Positions 23,500 to 37,345 of a DNA stretch of 64,000 nt are shown here, one piece after another. The translations under genes were made by a program, and so were the position numbers. Source of the stretch: Paragonimus westermani (taxonomy: Eukaryota; Platyhelminthes; Trematoda; Plagiorchiida; Troglotrematidae); contig QNGE01000410.1 of the NCBI GenBank assembly GCA_008508345.1, forward strand, positions 207,964-271,963, written 5' to 3'. Each line of letters opens with the position of its first letter. Positions within the stretch are counted from its first letter, which is position 1. A model generated the notes under the pieces. That model did no database searches. It was not told the origin of the DNA and saw nothing but the letters and a program-made list of their open reading frames with translations.

Positions 23500-23860
23500 C
23501 GTGCAACTAGTCCAAGGTGGCCGTCTATCAGTGCAGCTAACAGCGAAGCAGGTGGCACATTGATCTATATTGAATCCAGATAGGTAGTGTTGGACGAAGC
23601 GCTTTGAGAGTGAACTTAGCTGACCTCCTGCTTCTGTTGTGTTACGGCGACAAACCTGTAATGCAGCACACTGGTAGGTAGATTTAACACCACCGACCAA
23701 AAATAAGGTCCGAGGTTGTGTTTCGGCTCTACACGCAATAGGGCTACTGGCTCAGGTGACTCGGTGCGGACGCCTCTCCAAAAAGAGGAGAACTCAGCAG
23801 AATTCAAAACTCAATTGTATGAAACTGCGTGGACGGCGGGAAAAATGACTCTGCACTGGG
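23500..23860 (+). pseudogene. RTE-type retrotransposon fragment (linker before RT)
   Basis: The nucleotide sequence aligns with 63240-63440. Both share 'ccagataggtag…', 'cgacaaacctgtaatgcagcac' (ccgccacaaacctgtaatagagcac in the other copy) and 'ggtagattt…accacc'. In the better-kept copy this encodes the stretch between endonuclease and RT. Frames are broken here. It sits upstream of, and is separate from, the larger RTE piece at 24.5 kb. Confidence 0.55.
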
Positions 23861-24319
23861 GTTGATGGGAACTAGCCCGCAAGCTCGAATGAAATCAGGA
23901 GTTTTTTAAAATTAGAGGGGATTGGGGTGACCCAAGGCATCATCAGAGATTTGAAATGCACTATAACTTGTTAATCCCAATCATTTCGGACTAAGACAAA
24001 AGAGAATAACAGCTGGGGTTATGTGGTAAATGAGGATGTATTGATCAAATTATCAATAACTGAACGGCGTCAAACGTACGTCGGGATGGCAACTGGAGTT
24101 CATTCCCATGAAAAGAATGCGTTCAACTCAGTGAACCGACCTACGTATGTGAAGCGGTCAAAACGAATGCACGAGTAGAGCAAGAGACCATAATCACGGT
24201 GCATTATTCACACAACTCAGCGAAGGCAGAGATATACGTCTGGCTGCGCAGCTATCCACAAGCATAAAGCAAATAGTTCAACAAGCAAAACGGACGGGAT
24301 GTGAATTGAAGCGCGCTAT

Positions 24320-25671
24320 CACTGACCACTCCACATCCCTCCACCAAATTTCGCCCTCAGGCCACACATGAAACCCATCTTCATTAATTAGTACACAGGT
24401 TTCACAACAAATATTGTTTATCAAAGTAACACGCTCCCGATAAGTACCATCCCTCAATATCAGGCTTCCGGCCTCTATCGTCCATTGCTTAGGCCTAGAA
24501 TGGGAACTGATGCAGGTGCCTTCAACGTTCACGCTCCGAAACGGTTAGGTCAGAAGGCCGCCCTCACACTAATCTTAGATTCATTGAATGTCAAAATTAG
24601 CTGCATTTCAGAGTCTAGAAACCAGGACGATAGTCAATTTATCCAGCTGGTAACACCCACTCTGTGCACTCGATGTTGGTTGAAGACTTCGGACGGCTTC
24701 ACGGCCGTCGTTACCGGTCAGTCTGTAATGGGTATAGTCCTCAATGCGACAATGCAGCCAAACTGGTAGGTTGGATTCTGGTTAGCAGTACACCTCTTGC
24801 TGTCCGCTTGGCAAGTCCTATCTGTTGTATTCCTATTCGGGTGCAGTCAGCAGCAAGCCTTACAGACGACAACAACTACGGCAGAGGGAACACGCGACGC
24901 AGTAGAATAATATACTATACTGTCACGTTTACATGTGGTAGCATCACTTTTGAGTGTGTGGAAGAATGAGCCGTTGGTCGTTGAAACCGCGACAAATCAG
25001 AACGCAGCTTGAGTCTTGACACGAGTGTGGGTCACACAGGCGGCCCAGACACGTACAAAACACCGTCGATACCAGTTCTGGACGCGAAGTCTTCAAAAAC
25101 ACATTCATTGTCTGCTCATTCTTCAGCTGACCGCGGTGACGTCGACATCAACGACTCTGTCTACTCGCACCTGGTCACTCTCCTTGGGTTGACACAAAGA
25201 CATGAACGTTCAAGACTGACTGACTTGATTATGCAGACAACATGTCATCGTTGTCTGACAATTCTCCAGTATGATAGAAAATGGTAGACGATAGTTCGCA
25301 CCCCGCTAAATATCTTGCACTGCGCTTCGCAGCTTCACAACGTGGAGTGCTTCTGCAAGACCGTTGTGATTGCGTTCATTTCATGTTGGATAATGAAGTC
25401 ATGGAGGTTGTTGACTGGTTTGTGTACTTGGAAAGTTGTATCGGCGGCAGTGGAGGCACACAGACAGAAGCAGAGGCTCGTATCTCTAGGGCTAGGGCAG
25501 TATTCGCTAATCTAGTACACATCTGGCGATGGGGACACATTGTTTTGAAGTTTGATGGTCACATGTAGAGGGATGTGTAGATGGATGTGTCGCTTCGCGA
25601 CTGCCAAACCTGGCTGTTCACAGTGAAAGATACGGATCGTCTTCGGACACTGGATTATCCATGTCTGCGTT
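24320..25671 (+). repeat. Large inverted repeat, left arm (1,352 bp)
   Basis: This arm is the reverse complement of 29545-30896. The arms have equal length and one mismatch was found by eye (24352 against 30864, giving E/K in an antisense frame). Identity stops sharply at both ends. The RTE reading frame continues across the inner end of this arm (25671) but is cut at the inner end of the other, so this side looks like the source and the other the copy. Confidence 0.9.
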
Positions 25672-26035
25672 CGATCGCCTGCATCGGGTGGCACCAACGG
25701 GCGTGCGACACAGAGTGCACTAGACGATCATGTGATAATGACTGTCAGGTGAATTGCTTCGTTCCATCTTCAAGTTCACACATACTTGGATTAATAGGCC
25801 ATGCACTGAGGGTAACAGCTAGTCGACTGTAACGCCGGGTACATTTTGTGGATGCTGTAACCGGCTGGCGTTAGGTGCGAGGTTGCCGAATGATGGTCTG
25901 GCGTACAGGAATGAAATCGTTCGCCGAGAGTTTGACCCTTGTATTTCTGGTTTTGTCTGTCGCGCTGGGGACCTCACTACTCACGGAGTCGATGACTGAG
26001 GACGTTAGATGAGAGGGCAAGTAATCGGGCTCTGG
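24485..26035 (+). pseudogene. RTE-type retrotransposon copy with internal deletion
   Basis: It starts at the motif gcttaggcctagaatgg shared with the copy at 62.3 kb. The first frame (24485-24769) encodes the beginning of an APE-type endonuclease; GQKAALTLILDSLNVKISCI and SES fit the 'LNxDICCxSET' block. The middle (endonuclease end and most of the RT) is missing. From 25281 the C-terminal part follows: VDWFVYLESCIGGSGG, EAEARISRARAVFANL, then LDYPCLRSIACIGWHQRA and a broken tail to about 26035 (GHALRVTASRL). Several stops make it non-functional. Most of it lies inside the left arm of the inverted repeat. Confidence 0.7.
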
Positions 26036-29000
26036 CATAGTTGCATGAATATTGTAGTTGTTTGGTCGATTTTCTTATGAGTCGGGTACGCTCAATGACG
26101 TCAGGCAGTGAAAGTCGTGAGGAAGCTTCCCTGTCCTTGACGCTTGCCTTACTCTCGTGGATCCAGAAACGACAGTTTGCTGTCGTGAAACTTTACTGTA
26201 TGAAATATCTGTGTGCACACAACGTGAGATTCACTAGGATCTTGTGGAGATCTGTGAGCATTTCACATCAGACCTCTTCTTCGCGAAGACCAACCCACCA
26301 TCGCTTTGAGATAGGAATAGTAGTTTTCGTTTCGAATGGAGTATTTTGATGGAGCACATCCGATAGTGCACGTATTATGGGGAAATCGGTTGAATCGCAG
26401 ATCTGGCTCTAGTTCACTCTCAAGAGCCCTCAATTTCAGGTTAACCATGCTTAGTTTTCATGCTTTCTGGATGATACTTTATCACCCTGGCGTATAGGAG
26501 CACCCACATTACTATGGTGCAACCAAACTGTATAAAGTGGGGCTATTCACTGTTTCAACGTTTCACAGATTCGGAACGACTGTGTTAGTGTAGCTTGACT
26601 ATAAGAAGCATATGCGGAACAAAATGGTCAGATTAGATTGACAGAACGAACCCAAAACCTGCCAGCTAAGAAGTGAACATTGTAATTGACTTACCCTGGC
26701 TCTCCAACTCAGCCTGTTTAGATTACTCACCTATTTACCGTGGCAACCACAATTTCAGCACAAACTACATGTGAGCAGGATGGGATAAGCAGCTGTGCTT
26801 AATGAATAACACCGGGAAAGTTCCGTTATATTTCCGAATAACACAGAAGTCATTGGATTTACTTTGTCTGGTTCCAAGCAGGCCTTCGGTTACTGGCAGA
26901 ACAGAGTTTACTCATCGTACACATCCATTTCGAAATGTGGTTGCTGTTTCGGGTGCTCAATAAACGACCAGCCCTTTCAGTGTGGTACTCTCCGCAACTG
27001 CCCAGTAGTTTGTGGGTCATGTGGAATGTAACCTCTGTGTTAACAGCCTGAGCCGGCGATCATAATAACCATAAACGCATCGGATTTCAGGTGGCTTGGG
27101 AACAGAGTTTTCTAAGTTTGATAATCTTACTGCCAAGGTTTTGCCTTCTCATATTCTCGAACAACACACTTGATGCTGATCAGTAATTGGCAGAGAATCG
27201 GTGGCAGGAATTCCGAAGAATTCAGGGTATTTAACTGCTTGTCGAGAACTTCTCACAAGGTTTACTCAACCTCATTTAAACAGTAGGGTTTACAGCAATG
27301 GTTTGAACAAAACAGCAAAGTGAAATCTGCCAATCACACTACTGGCTGCTGGCACGGGTTCTCAGGCAGTCATGGCACATTGCTAGATTAGTCACTTTTT
27401 TGGAGTTATGTGGTATGGCTTCACAGCGTGTTGATGGGGCTACAATTGTCTTTCGTGTTACAAGAATATATACGTGAGATTGCCTGAATCGTCCATCAAA
27501 TAGTGGTGGATAAGGAAACAGCTTGTGCGTTATCGACTCGTGACAGATGATTTGAATAGTGTAAAAATGCCTAAATACCAATGGTTTGTATGTCGTTTTT
27601 AGTCAATAAGAAATCAAACGTGTCTAATCTCTCGGCTACCAGCTCTTTGGGGCTGATTTTTTTGTACAATATAAACGAGGGCGGAACCGGTCGTACAGTG
27701 TCGGTTTGAGGGTGACTGTCAAGACGCATCATAAAATACCATCATGATTGTATCAGGCTTTCTACAGTTGGTGTCCATGGAAGCAAACATCCAGAACAGA
27801 CAATCAAAAAAGTAAGATTGCAACAAGAATCTTTGGAAAAACCACACGACCCTCGATCACTACAAAGACAAAACGGCTGAGGGACATAATAGTTTGGACC
27901 TTTGGAACAAACATTTTTGGAACAATCATTCATCTATGCCTGTGTTTCGTCGCTTATAGTAGATGGTGACACAATTGGGGCACGAACGGGTCAAAAACCA
28001 GATATTTTGTGTCCACTGCTAAATTCCTGGTGTTTAATAGTGTATAGAACTGCATGGTTGGGTTGTGAACCTAGGACGACAGCCATTGGTCTAGTTTACT
28101 GAGTAGTCCAGCATTTGACCGATTAATCAGGTCTCCGGCACTTTCAAGGGTTTAACTAACACTTAGGAGAACTAACGCCCAATGGGACCATGTACCGTGG
28201 ATATTATCATTGTTTGAATGACTTATCTGAGAAGTCATGGGAGGTAATGGAAACGGACAGAATAAACCAAAAATTCCATCGCACTCTCTTTTCCGTGTTT
28301 GCGAGGTGTAAAATCATGATACTGATTACCTGAGTTTGAATATAGGGGGTCCGCCAATCAAGTCACATCTCTTTCTACCTTCAACCTCTTGCTGCTGATG
28401 GTGACATTCAAATACCCATGTGTAGGATATTGTTTAAACTGCTGTTCTAGAGCTCATGAAACCGTAGTTCTATTCGCAGTGCCAACAGTTTCACGTGATA
28501 ATGAATAGTTCTAACGAGGACAGAATTCCAACATTATGATTCACTTTGTTGCACAGTTAGAGGTTTATAGAGATAGTCAGATTATCAGGTCATCTGATCT
28601 GAAGCAATACGGTAATGGTGCTTGCAATTCTCGCTGTTTATTCATCAATTAAACATACATATCAATCATTCTGTTGTCTGTTCATATGCCTTGTGCGATC
28701 GGTGCCAGTAAGTGGTAGGCATTCACTACACGCTTCATCAACTTTGGGGCCTGCTTCGAGGATCCTTTGTTTGTACGGCCTGCACTGTCGTCGGATATTG
28801 TGATACACGTCAATGCACATTAAAAGCAAAAATTGCTATGCGGATTCAAAGATGGAAAGCTAGTTGAACTCAAAGTGGTGCACTCGGTGCATATGTTATT
28901 TATCTGGTTTTGAAGTTATAGACGACACCTGCTCAAGTGTGATAAAATATTGCATCAAGATATGCATTCTGGGAAGGTTACACGTACACAAATTGCGTAT

Positions 29001-29544
29001 TGTGATCTTGGAGTGTGATTGGTAAACCGGTCAAATACCCATAAAGTGTCATGTTAAATACTGTTCTAGATTGGCTGATAAGACAAAACTAATCATTTTC
29101 TGTGAAAATCTAATAGTTCACGTCTGGAAGATCAAAGTATCGGCAGTTAATGCTCGCAAGCAAATGTCTCACAGAGATTAGAAATGTTCAAATATAACGA
29201 GTAAAACCACACTCTTTTATCAGTCGTCCCAAATCTTCATAAAAGTAAGCGGCGTAGGTGCCAAAAAACAGTACACATCAGTCGTTTGTGGATTCAGTTA
29301 TCTCTTCCGGCTAGACAAATTCGCCTCACAAACAAACAACGGAGATAGACAAATCTTCCAAACCACATTTCAGTGGATAAATTGACCATCTAAACCTTTG
29401 AACCGTGGTTTTGCAGTGGACACCTAGTTGACGAATGCTGAAATTTCAAATTCACATATCAGACTGAGTAGAAAGCTAGTGGCATTAAAGAACCGTTCTT
29501 CGAATTTCCGTCAAATTCAACCTGGATAGCACTGCAAGCGATAA
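26036..29544. other. Spacer of the large inverted repeat
   Basis: This DNA lies between the arms. No gene is recognised. A cysteine-rich open stretch at about 26810-27030 on + (KCGCCFGCSINDQPFQCG…) has no start codon and no clear splice support. Other open frames are short. Confidence 0.4.
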
Positions 29545-30896
29545 AACGCAGACATGGATAATCCAGTGTCCGAAGACGATCCGTATCTTTCACTGTGAAC
29601 AGCCAGGTTTGGCAGTCGCGAAGCGACACATCCATCTACACATCCCTCTACATGTGACCATCAAACTTCAAAACAATGTGTCCCCATCGCCAGATGTGTA
29701 CTAGATTAGCGAATACTGCCCTAGCCCTAGAGATACGAGCCTCTGCTTCTGTCTGTGTGCCTCCACTGCCGCCGATACAACTTTCCAAGTACACAAACCA
29801 GTCAACAACCTCCATGACTTCATTATCCAACATGAAATGAACGCAATCACAACGGTCTTGCAGAAGCACTCCACGTTGTGAAGCTGCGAAGCGCAGTGCA
29901 AGATATTTAGCGGGGTGCGAACTATCGTCTACCATTTTCTATCATACTGGAGAATTGTCAGACAACGATGACATGTTGTCTGCATAATCAAGTCAGTCAG
30001 TCTTGAACGTTCATGTCTTTGTGTCAACCCAAGGAGAGTGACCAGGTGCGAGTAGACAGAGTCGTTGATGTCGACGTCACCGCGGTCAGCTGAAGAATGA
30101 GCAGACAATGAATGTGTTTTTGAAGACTTCGCGTCCAGAACTGGTATCGACGGTGTTTTGTACGTGTCTGGGCCGCCTGTGTGACCCACACTCGTGTCAA
30201 GACTCAAGCTGCGTTCTGATTTGTCGCGGTTTCAACGACCAACGGCTCATTCTTCCACACACTCAAAAGTGATGCTACCACATGTAAACGTGACAGTATA
30301 GTATATTATTCTACTGCGTCGCGTGTTCCCTCTGCCGTAGTTGTTGTCGTCTGTAAGGCTTGCTGCTGACTGCACCCGAATAGGAATACAACAGATAGGA
30401 CTTGCCAAGCGGACAGCAAGAGGTGTACTGCTAACCAGAATCCAACCTACCAGTTTGGCTGCATTGTCGCATTGAGGACTATACCCATTACAGACTGACC
30501 GGTAACGACGGCCGTGAAGCCGTCCGAAGTCTTCAACCAACATCGAGTGCACAGAGTGGGTGTTACCAGCTGGATAAATTGACTATCGTCCTGGTTTCTA
30601 GACTCTGAAATGCAGCTAATTTTGACATTCAATGAATCTAAGATTAGTGTGAGGGCGGCCTTCTGACCTAACCGTTTCGGAGCGTGAACGTTGAAGGCAC
30701 CTGCATCAGTTCCCATTCTAGGCCTAAGCAATGGACGATAGAGGCCGGAAGCCTGATATTGAGGGATGGTACTTATCGGGAGCGTGTTACTTTGATAAAC
30801 AATATTTGTTGTGAAACCTGTGTACTAATTAATGAAGATGGGTTTCATGTGTGGCCTGAGGGCAAAATTTGGTGGAGGGATGTGGAGTGGTCAGTG
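29545..30896 (-). repeat. Large inverted repeat, right arm (1,352 bp)
   Basis: This is the mirror copy of 24320-25671. It carries the same RTE fragments on the minus strand: C-terminal part at 29648-29935 and endonuclease start at 30447-30731, identical at the protein level to the left copy. The RTE frame is cut abruptly at 29545, where the sequence turns to unrelated DNA, so this arm looks derived. Confidence 0.9.
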
Positions 30897-33800
30897 TTGA
30901 CCGCTTTTGATTCCCGGACCTCCAGTTAACCCTTTTTTGTTTTTTCGCATTAAGTACTATCTCCTTCGGATAATATGTTCATCTCTACGTTGTTTTCCGT
31001 GTTAATGTGATGTTTACTGCGCTTTTCATTGTGCCATTTCAACGTTTACAATTGTCCGCGTCTTCTCCGTCGACTCCGTTCACCTGATCAATGTTACCTG
31101 TGGTTAATCTTCAAGACTGCTGTTCGGTATTCAACGTGGTGTTCATGGAAGTTCCGTCTGTTGGTTTTGATGGCGAGTTCACGTAATCTGGTTCACTATT
31201 TGCTGTTGCTGTTACCACTGGTACAGAAAATACAATCATATAGAGTTTCTCACATACTATTTGCCACGCAGTATTACGCAGGATACAGAACCACAAGGCA
31301 GCGGCAGGCATATCTCAGCAAGCCATCTGTGCACTGCCTGGCCTACGAAATCATTCCAGTTCCCTCCTCTCTCTCCAACTATCTGTATCTAACGTTATCC
31401 ACTGAATCATAAGAAAGTTAATCCCCAGTGACCACACTGTCTTCGTCATATGTGAATCACCAACTTCACTGCAAGCCTTCACTTTTTAACACTACCTTCC
31501 AGTTCCTCATATTAGGCGATTATTCTACTGATGTTAGTGAGTTGGGCACTAACACTTGATATTTGTCTGTGCCATTCTATCAGATTTTCAAGGGTTTCAA
31601 TAATCTCAGCTGGCGTGAGGCGACGTCCTATGGGGTTCTTGCTCGTGTGATTACTCCATAGCCAGCCTTTTTTAATCGTGTTCAGTTACATTAAAAATCC
31701 CGGTCTTTTCCTTAGGTCGTTCTCATAACGCTATACCAATGATGGTTTTCTATTTACTGATCAGAGAGTATAACTGGACTTTTATTAAAAGACATTGATA
31801 GGATGCAAGAGAATTAAGATGTTTTTGGAATGAAACATGCTTAATAACAGAGATCAGTTTGAAAACATGGTGGTCCTAATGCCATCAAGCAGGTGATAGA
31901 GTAGATGACATGTGCTTCTCTATTGAGTGATAATTTTTGGAAGCATGGGTTATCGGTTATCAAATTAAATAATGCCGTATTTTCACAGCTTAGGTGATTA
32001 ACTTGTTCTTCGAGCTTCTCAATAACACATAAGAGATGACAATGCTTAAAGTAACCCTTCACACATTTCACCCAGCCGTACTCTGATGGATGACTAGCAA
32101 AAAGTTCTGTAAATTTTAAAGTATAGTACTGAAACGTTTTTAGCCTACTATGTTAGTGAAGGCTGAGACATTAAGAGTGGTGATGAAGCTAGGAACGCTC
32201 CGGTTAGGTAACACTCATTTAAAATATAGATTTGAAAAGTTTCTTCCCTTGGCGAACTATGAGATGTGCAACTGATGTAGGCACACTGAGATTGTATCTC
32301 TATTCATATAAACGTGGAGAAATATTCATACCCTAATGATTGTGGGTAATCACAAACTGTTGCCCGGCAATTTACTCGACCCCATCTCCACATGGGTTGT
32401 AATTAAGTATTTGAGGAAATCGGGGACCAGTTTGCGCTGAATAATAACTGAGGAAAGACCACAATGTATAATACTGTGTTAGTGAAGGAAGGATAAAAGT
32501 AAGTTTACTGTATGCTATACCAAAGTACATAAGTAAGACATACTGTGTTCTTTGTGATTTATGGAGAATATTTATTATACAGTGTCAGCCACCCAATCAG
32601 ATAAAACTAGTACCGAAAGTTATGTTTCAACATTCGAAATTTGTGAAGAATATACAGTTTATTGTTTTTAATCTCATCTTTATGTCACAATGACTGTTTT
32701 CGTTCAACGTACTACATCACATGCAGCCTGATAATTGTTGAGTTAACCAAACTCAAAACTAGAACGGTCCAAGGCCACTGGATTGAAAATTACAGCCATC
32801 CGAATGGTAATCTGTAAATACCCAAAATTGGTGAGAAGACAAATTTCGATCTTTCACAGCGACATCACTGTGAGATGTGTCATAACTGTGACTTGGTATA
32901 TATGGATATCCATTTGGGATTTTAAAAAGCGCTATAACCATTGTGATTGGATTCTCTTGGTTATCAGTCTATTAGAAATTGAAGTATGTGGTCTCAAAAC
33001 AGAACAAAATACTAACCAATGAGAAAGACAAAATTACTGATAAAAATAAAATGTTATGCGCAGTCAGTGAAAAATTGGAATTAGTTCGATCGAAATTAAT
33101 TTGTTCGCTCCCCGGAGCAAAACTTTCTTGTAACAACTTCAGGCCATAATGAAGAGGTCGATATACATGTGAAGTCTACAGATAATTGTAGGTGTTGTTT
33201 AGTTTATATCAACCAACTCCTCTACGGATGAATGAACAATGGGTTGGTGAACAACATTTGATTCCTTTACACGGTAAGATCGCCTACTGTCCGGGTGTTT
33301 TCGATGTCATGGTTGGACAGATAAAAAAACTCGATAGGTGAGCGATGCGAGATATATCAGCGGGTGAGAAGCACAAGGTTGGTGCGAACCAGAAAACTCA
33401 CCATGAATGTATAATGATATGAGGTCTTATGAGTGGGACACCGGACCAAAATACGGATGACATGATCCATCTTGCCAGAGTGCACGACGATTTTGAAAAG
33501 ACCGGTTTAAGTATAGTGCAACCGACTTTGAATGATCAAATCAGACTGCAAGAAGTTACTGAACGAATATGACATTTGGAATGACAGTGCCGTGGATAAG
33601 TGCTACCCTGTGTTCGACTCGAGTGGTTTGTGCAATGATCACCTAATGGTTAGAATAAGCACCCAAACACCATTAGAAGAATACACTGATAGATGAAACA
33701 CCGGTATTTTTGTGACAAGGAAAACTGTTTGGGGTGGAGTAAACAGAAGCAATGGGACTCGCATTAATAAAAAGTGGGAGATTTCAATTGTACCTCCTGA

Positions 33801-36800
33801 AGGCAATAGTGAATTTACCAGAAAAAAAACAAACGATTGTAAGGGTAACCTGCAAAGCTCGCTTTTCGTAGGTTGTTTCATTAAGCGCGACGGCGACTGC
33901 AAATATGATAGCAGCAACATTCTTTGGTAGTTTTACAGAGTTGAAATATAAATCACCACGACTTTGTGCACCCACAAATTACCCTACTAAAGAGATTTGT
34001 ATGATCCTCTATCAAATTCATTGAAATTTTCTGGCATGACTTCCAAACCTAAGTGGACGTTTCAAAGTTGTGACAACTATCAAGCTATTTTATATAGAAA
34101 AGTTGTAAACCCGGATAATTTCGCCTCACTGTTAAACATGTAATTTCTACTGCATGGATAAAGCTGTTTATTTATAAGCGAGTTTCCAAGTCAAACAGCT
34201 CAAAACCTGGAACTGAAACGCTCACGATACTGTCTGCGTTCTGTGTGTGTGATCGTTACGGACAACAATGTATGAGGAGCTGACAATATTTACAAACGTA
34301 ATCAAGGTGAGTCCGGTGGTTTGGCAAACTCTTGTAGACTTATTGCTGTAAGAAATAACCACAAAATGTCCACATCGGAGTGACCACAATGAATTACGCG
34401 GCATAGTATACTCACTCAATCGATAATTAAGTTGTACCAAAAATGGACGTCAATCTTTATGGTTGCAATTTCATACAAACAACCGTTGTTTTTATGAAGT
34501 GAAGTTTGGGAGTATTTGGATTGCTTACTACGACTACATGACCGATTTTATCTGCATTCAAATGAATGTGTCGCATGACTGGTGGGTCGTTTAGCTATTT
34601 GATAGTTCAGTCGATTTCATTCTTGGACCCATTCATCAACTATGTTTCTTGTCGGTTAATAATGACTGGAAGTAAAGTTGGTGACATAACCTACAGAAAC
34701 TAGTTGTCGACGTTTTTGAAGGATTACCAATTCATCTGCCTGAAATGTACATCAACTGGTGAGAATCCAATATGTTGAACATAAACGACTGTCTGAAACG
34801 ACAAGTGTCAGTAACATTTGCAACTCATCTTGAAATGTAGTACTAAATGTAAGTTACATAATAGCAATATGTGGTTCGGCACCTGTAGACTGAACACGGT
34901 TCGCATTCGATTAGACTCTCCTGCCAGCCATCTTCGAAATTAGACACTAGACTCGAGGGTATTCCATGTCGGAGCTTCTTAAGGTTTCATATCCTTGTCA
35001 TAATAGGCAGTTGAACACTGGTCTACGCTCTCAATATTCGAGGATGATGAGCACTGTGTCTCTGACTCCACATTAAACCGACCAGGTTATCATTTGTAGA
35101 GCTCGGGTTTCATTTATGTCTGGAGAAATGAAAAATCAACCTCTTTGTTTCTTTTGGTACGAAGTCAGCTAGGAAATCTACTTTAATGTGACATCCGCGA
35201 TTATCTGTAAATGATATTTAATCTGCATCTACACCACTTTAGAGCAACTTAGAGAATGACATCAAAAGTTATCTCATGATCTTCCACCTGTAAAACTAAG
35301 GCAGGATTATCTTCTAAATCAGGAAATCTGCAACAATTCAGCATCTTCACCGCCACCTCGTCGTCCTAACATCTGTTTCTATAGTTCACATCACCAACCA
35401 TCTAAAACTGATGATTTTAAACAACATGAGGCTCTTCAGAAAATTTGTGGCAACGAGTCTACTTGGCCTGATTTTTTCGTGTAGTATTGCTAACTCGGTG
35501 TGCCAAGCAGACTGCGAATGTCACTAAACAAGTTAATCTCTGGTCCATTGTAGAGAATAGGCTCCTCAGTCTGAGTGAATTTGGCCGAACCAAACACTTA
35601 TGAGGATTCGAACAAAACTAACTTATTTAGCAAGTTGACACAAGTGGCATATGTTTCAAGAAAACTAAGATCACGCAAGCTCGAAAGGCTGGTTGCGTTA
35701 AAAATCCGTCACCTATTCTGTATTCCAGAGGGAATCTCCGACTATTTCTTTGTAAAATCGGTAATACACGCATCCTTCACTGATAAAAATGATTTGCTTC
35801 TCGAGCTTCTTACTTAACTGCTGAATTCATTCTTGCTATGTCAAAATATATCTTCCTCATGTTGCGACGTAAACGTTTGATTAAAACTGTGCTAGACAGA
35901 GGGCGATTGTTAACACTTCTAGATCCATTCAATATAAACCTAAATCGGTTACGAGCCTGTATGACAGGTTTATAAATTACCGTTTACGCATATATATATA
36001 TATATATTTCAAGGATTAGACAACTAGGCTGAAACCAAACAACGTTAGTGTCTTACAAGTCGATACTTAATCTCTGATTATTTCTCAGGTCACATTTGTG
36101 AAATCGCTTGTTAAGGGTCGAAGATGCAAACAGCGCCGTCACAGCCAACAACAAAAGACTCAGGGAGACTGTGGCTTACAAAATGTTCTAATCTATATTT
36201 GGTATTCGGTTCGGAACTCACATATTCTTATATTGGCAAATGCAGCACGTATTGGTTTTGCTGCACAAGAGCCGAAGTAACGTTAATTTTGTTGCCAAGT
36301 TACCCATGTTTTGCGCAAATGAAGGTGGACTTATCTGTTAGGTTTTGGTTGGGCAGCTAAGTGGTCCTGCTTTTTACAGTTGGAAGTCGTCTAAGCATGT
36401 GTTCTATGTATTTATTAAAATTAGATGTTTGAAGTTTTCTGTGAGGAGACCGAAATTTCAGTCCACCTCATAAAAGTTGGTTTTCCAGTTTGCGTACGCT
36501 TATACTCTTTAGCACTGATTATGCTACTCATCCGCTGCTTTCGCAAGTCTAGTTGTAGACTAGTGGTACTCACTGTGTTTAGGCCTGTCGTCTCCTTGAT
36601 TTTGGAACTCCAGTGTTACCGTCCTCGTTCACATGAATCAACTGAGCAATATGGCCAGAAAAGCTGCAGATCAGTGCGTTATCCATTATTATCCAATAGG
36701 AATATTCACATAAGCTTGAAAGCAGACACTACGGATACGCCTAATGCTAATATATCAGTCCCTAAATATCAAGGCAAGTCAGTCAAAAGGAACTAAAATT

Positions 36801-37261
36801 ACGCACCTCAAAACATTGAAGGTTGCTTCGACGGCCTTTAGCACTGTTTAACTGATCACGAAGAAACTTGCTTTTATTTTCTTCAGGGCGCTGGTAATAA
36901 ATCTTGAGAAAACACTGTTGTGCCCATTCTCCTCATCATCGTCGCTATATATTTCAGTATACCGGTGGTTCCCACTGAAGCTTAGCTGTCACACAACCAC
37001 AAATAAAAAAGCAAACCTCGCAGAGAATGAAAAAGAACAGGAGAGGTGGAGAAAAGACATAGTTACTAAAAAATGGTCCAGTCCTTATTCAAACATTCAA
37101 CATAAAGCTGCCTATATCATACAGAGAAACAGTCTAGCTATAGGTGAAACCAAAGCTTCAGCAACATGACAGCTTCCTGACGGCTTTCACTACCGCGTGT
37201 AATTAAATGCACTCACTTCACAGACAACTCGGACAGACAAACACAAAATTCATGTAATTGA
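30897..37261. other. Long stretch without a recognisable gene
   Basis: Moderately AT-rich DNA. Open frames stay below ~130 codons and none has a known domain with splice support. A + frame at 36918-37169 contains a charged helical segment (ENEKEQERWRKDIVTKKW) and may be an exon fragment. A short (TA)n run lies at about 35990-36007. Confidence 0.4.
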
Positions 37262-37345
37262 GCCCGATTATCTGCCATCTCACCTAACGCCAGACGGCCG
37301 CAGCGTCGACAAAGTGTGCCCGGCGTGACAGTCGACTAGTCGGTA
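37262..37345 (-). pseudogene. Short RTE-type retrotransposon 3' fragment
   Basis: Read on the minus strand, ctagtcgactgtcacgccgg… and gtctggcgttaggtg match the C-terminal region of the RTE copy at about 25820-25885. Both flanks are unrelated. It is an isolated ~80-bp relic. Confidence 0.55.

Noticed and set aside
24278..24532. Minus-strand frame of 84 codons (repeated in the other inverted arm) as a gene
   Set aside because: Its repetition is fully explained by the inverted duplication, it overlaps the start of the RTE piece, and no domain or splice site supports it.
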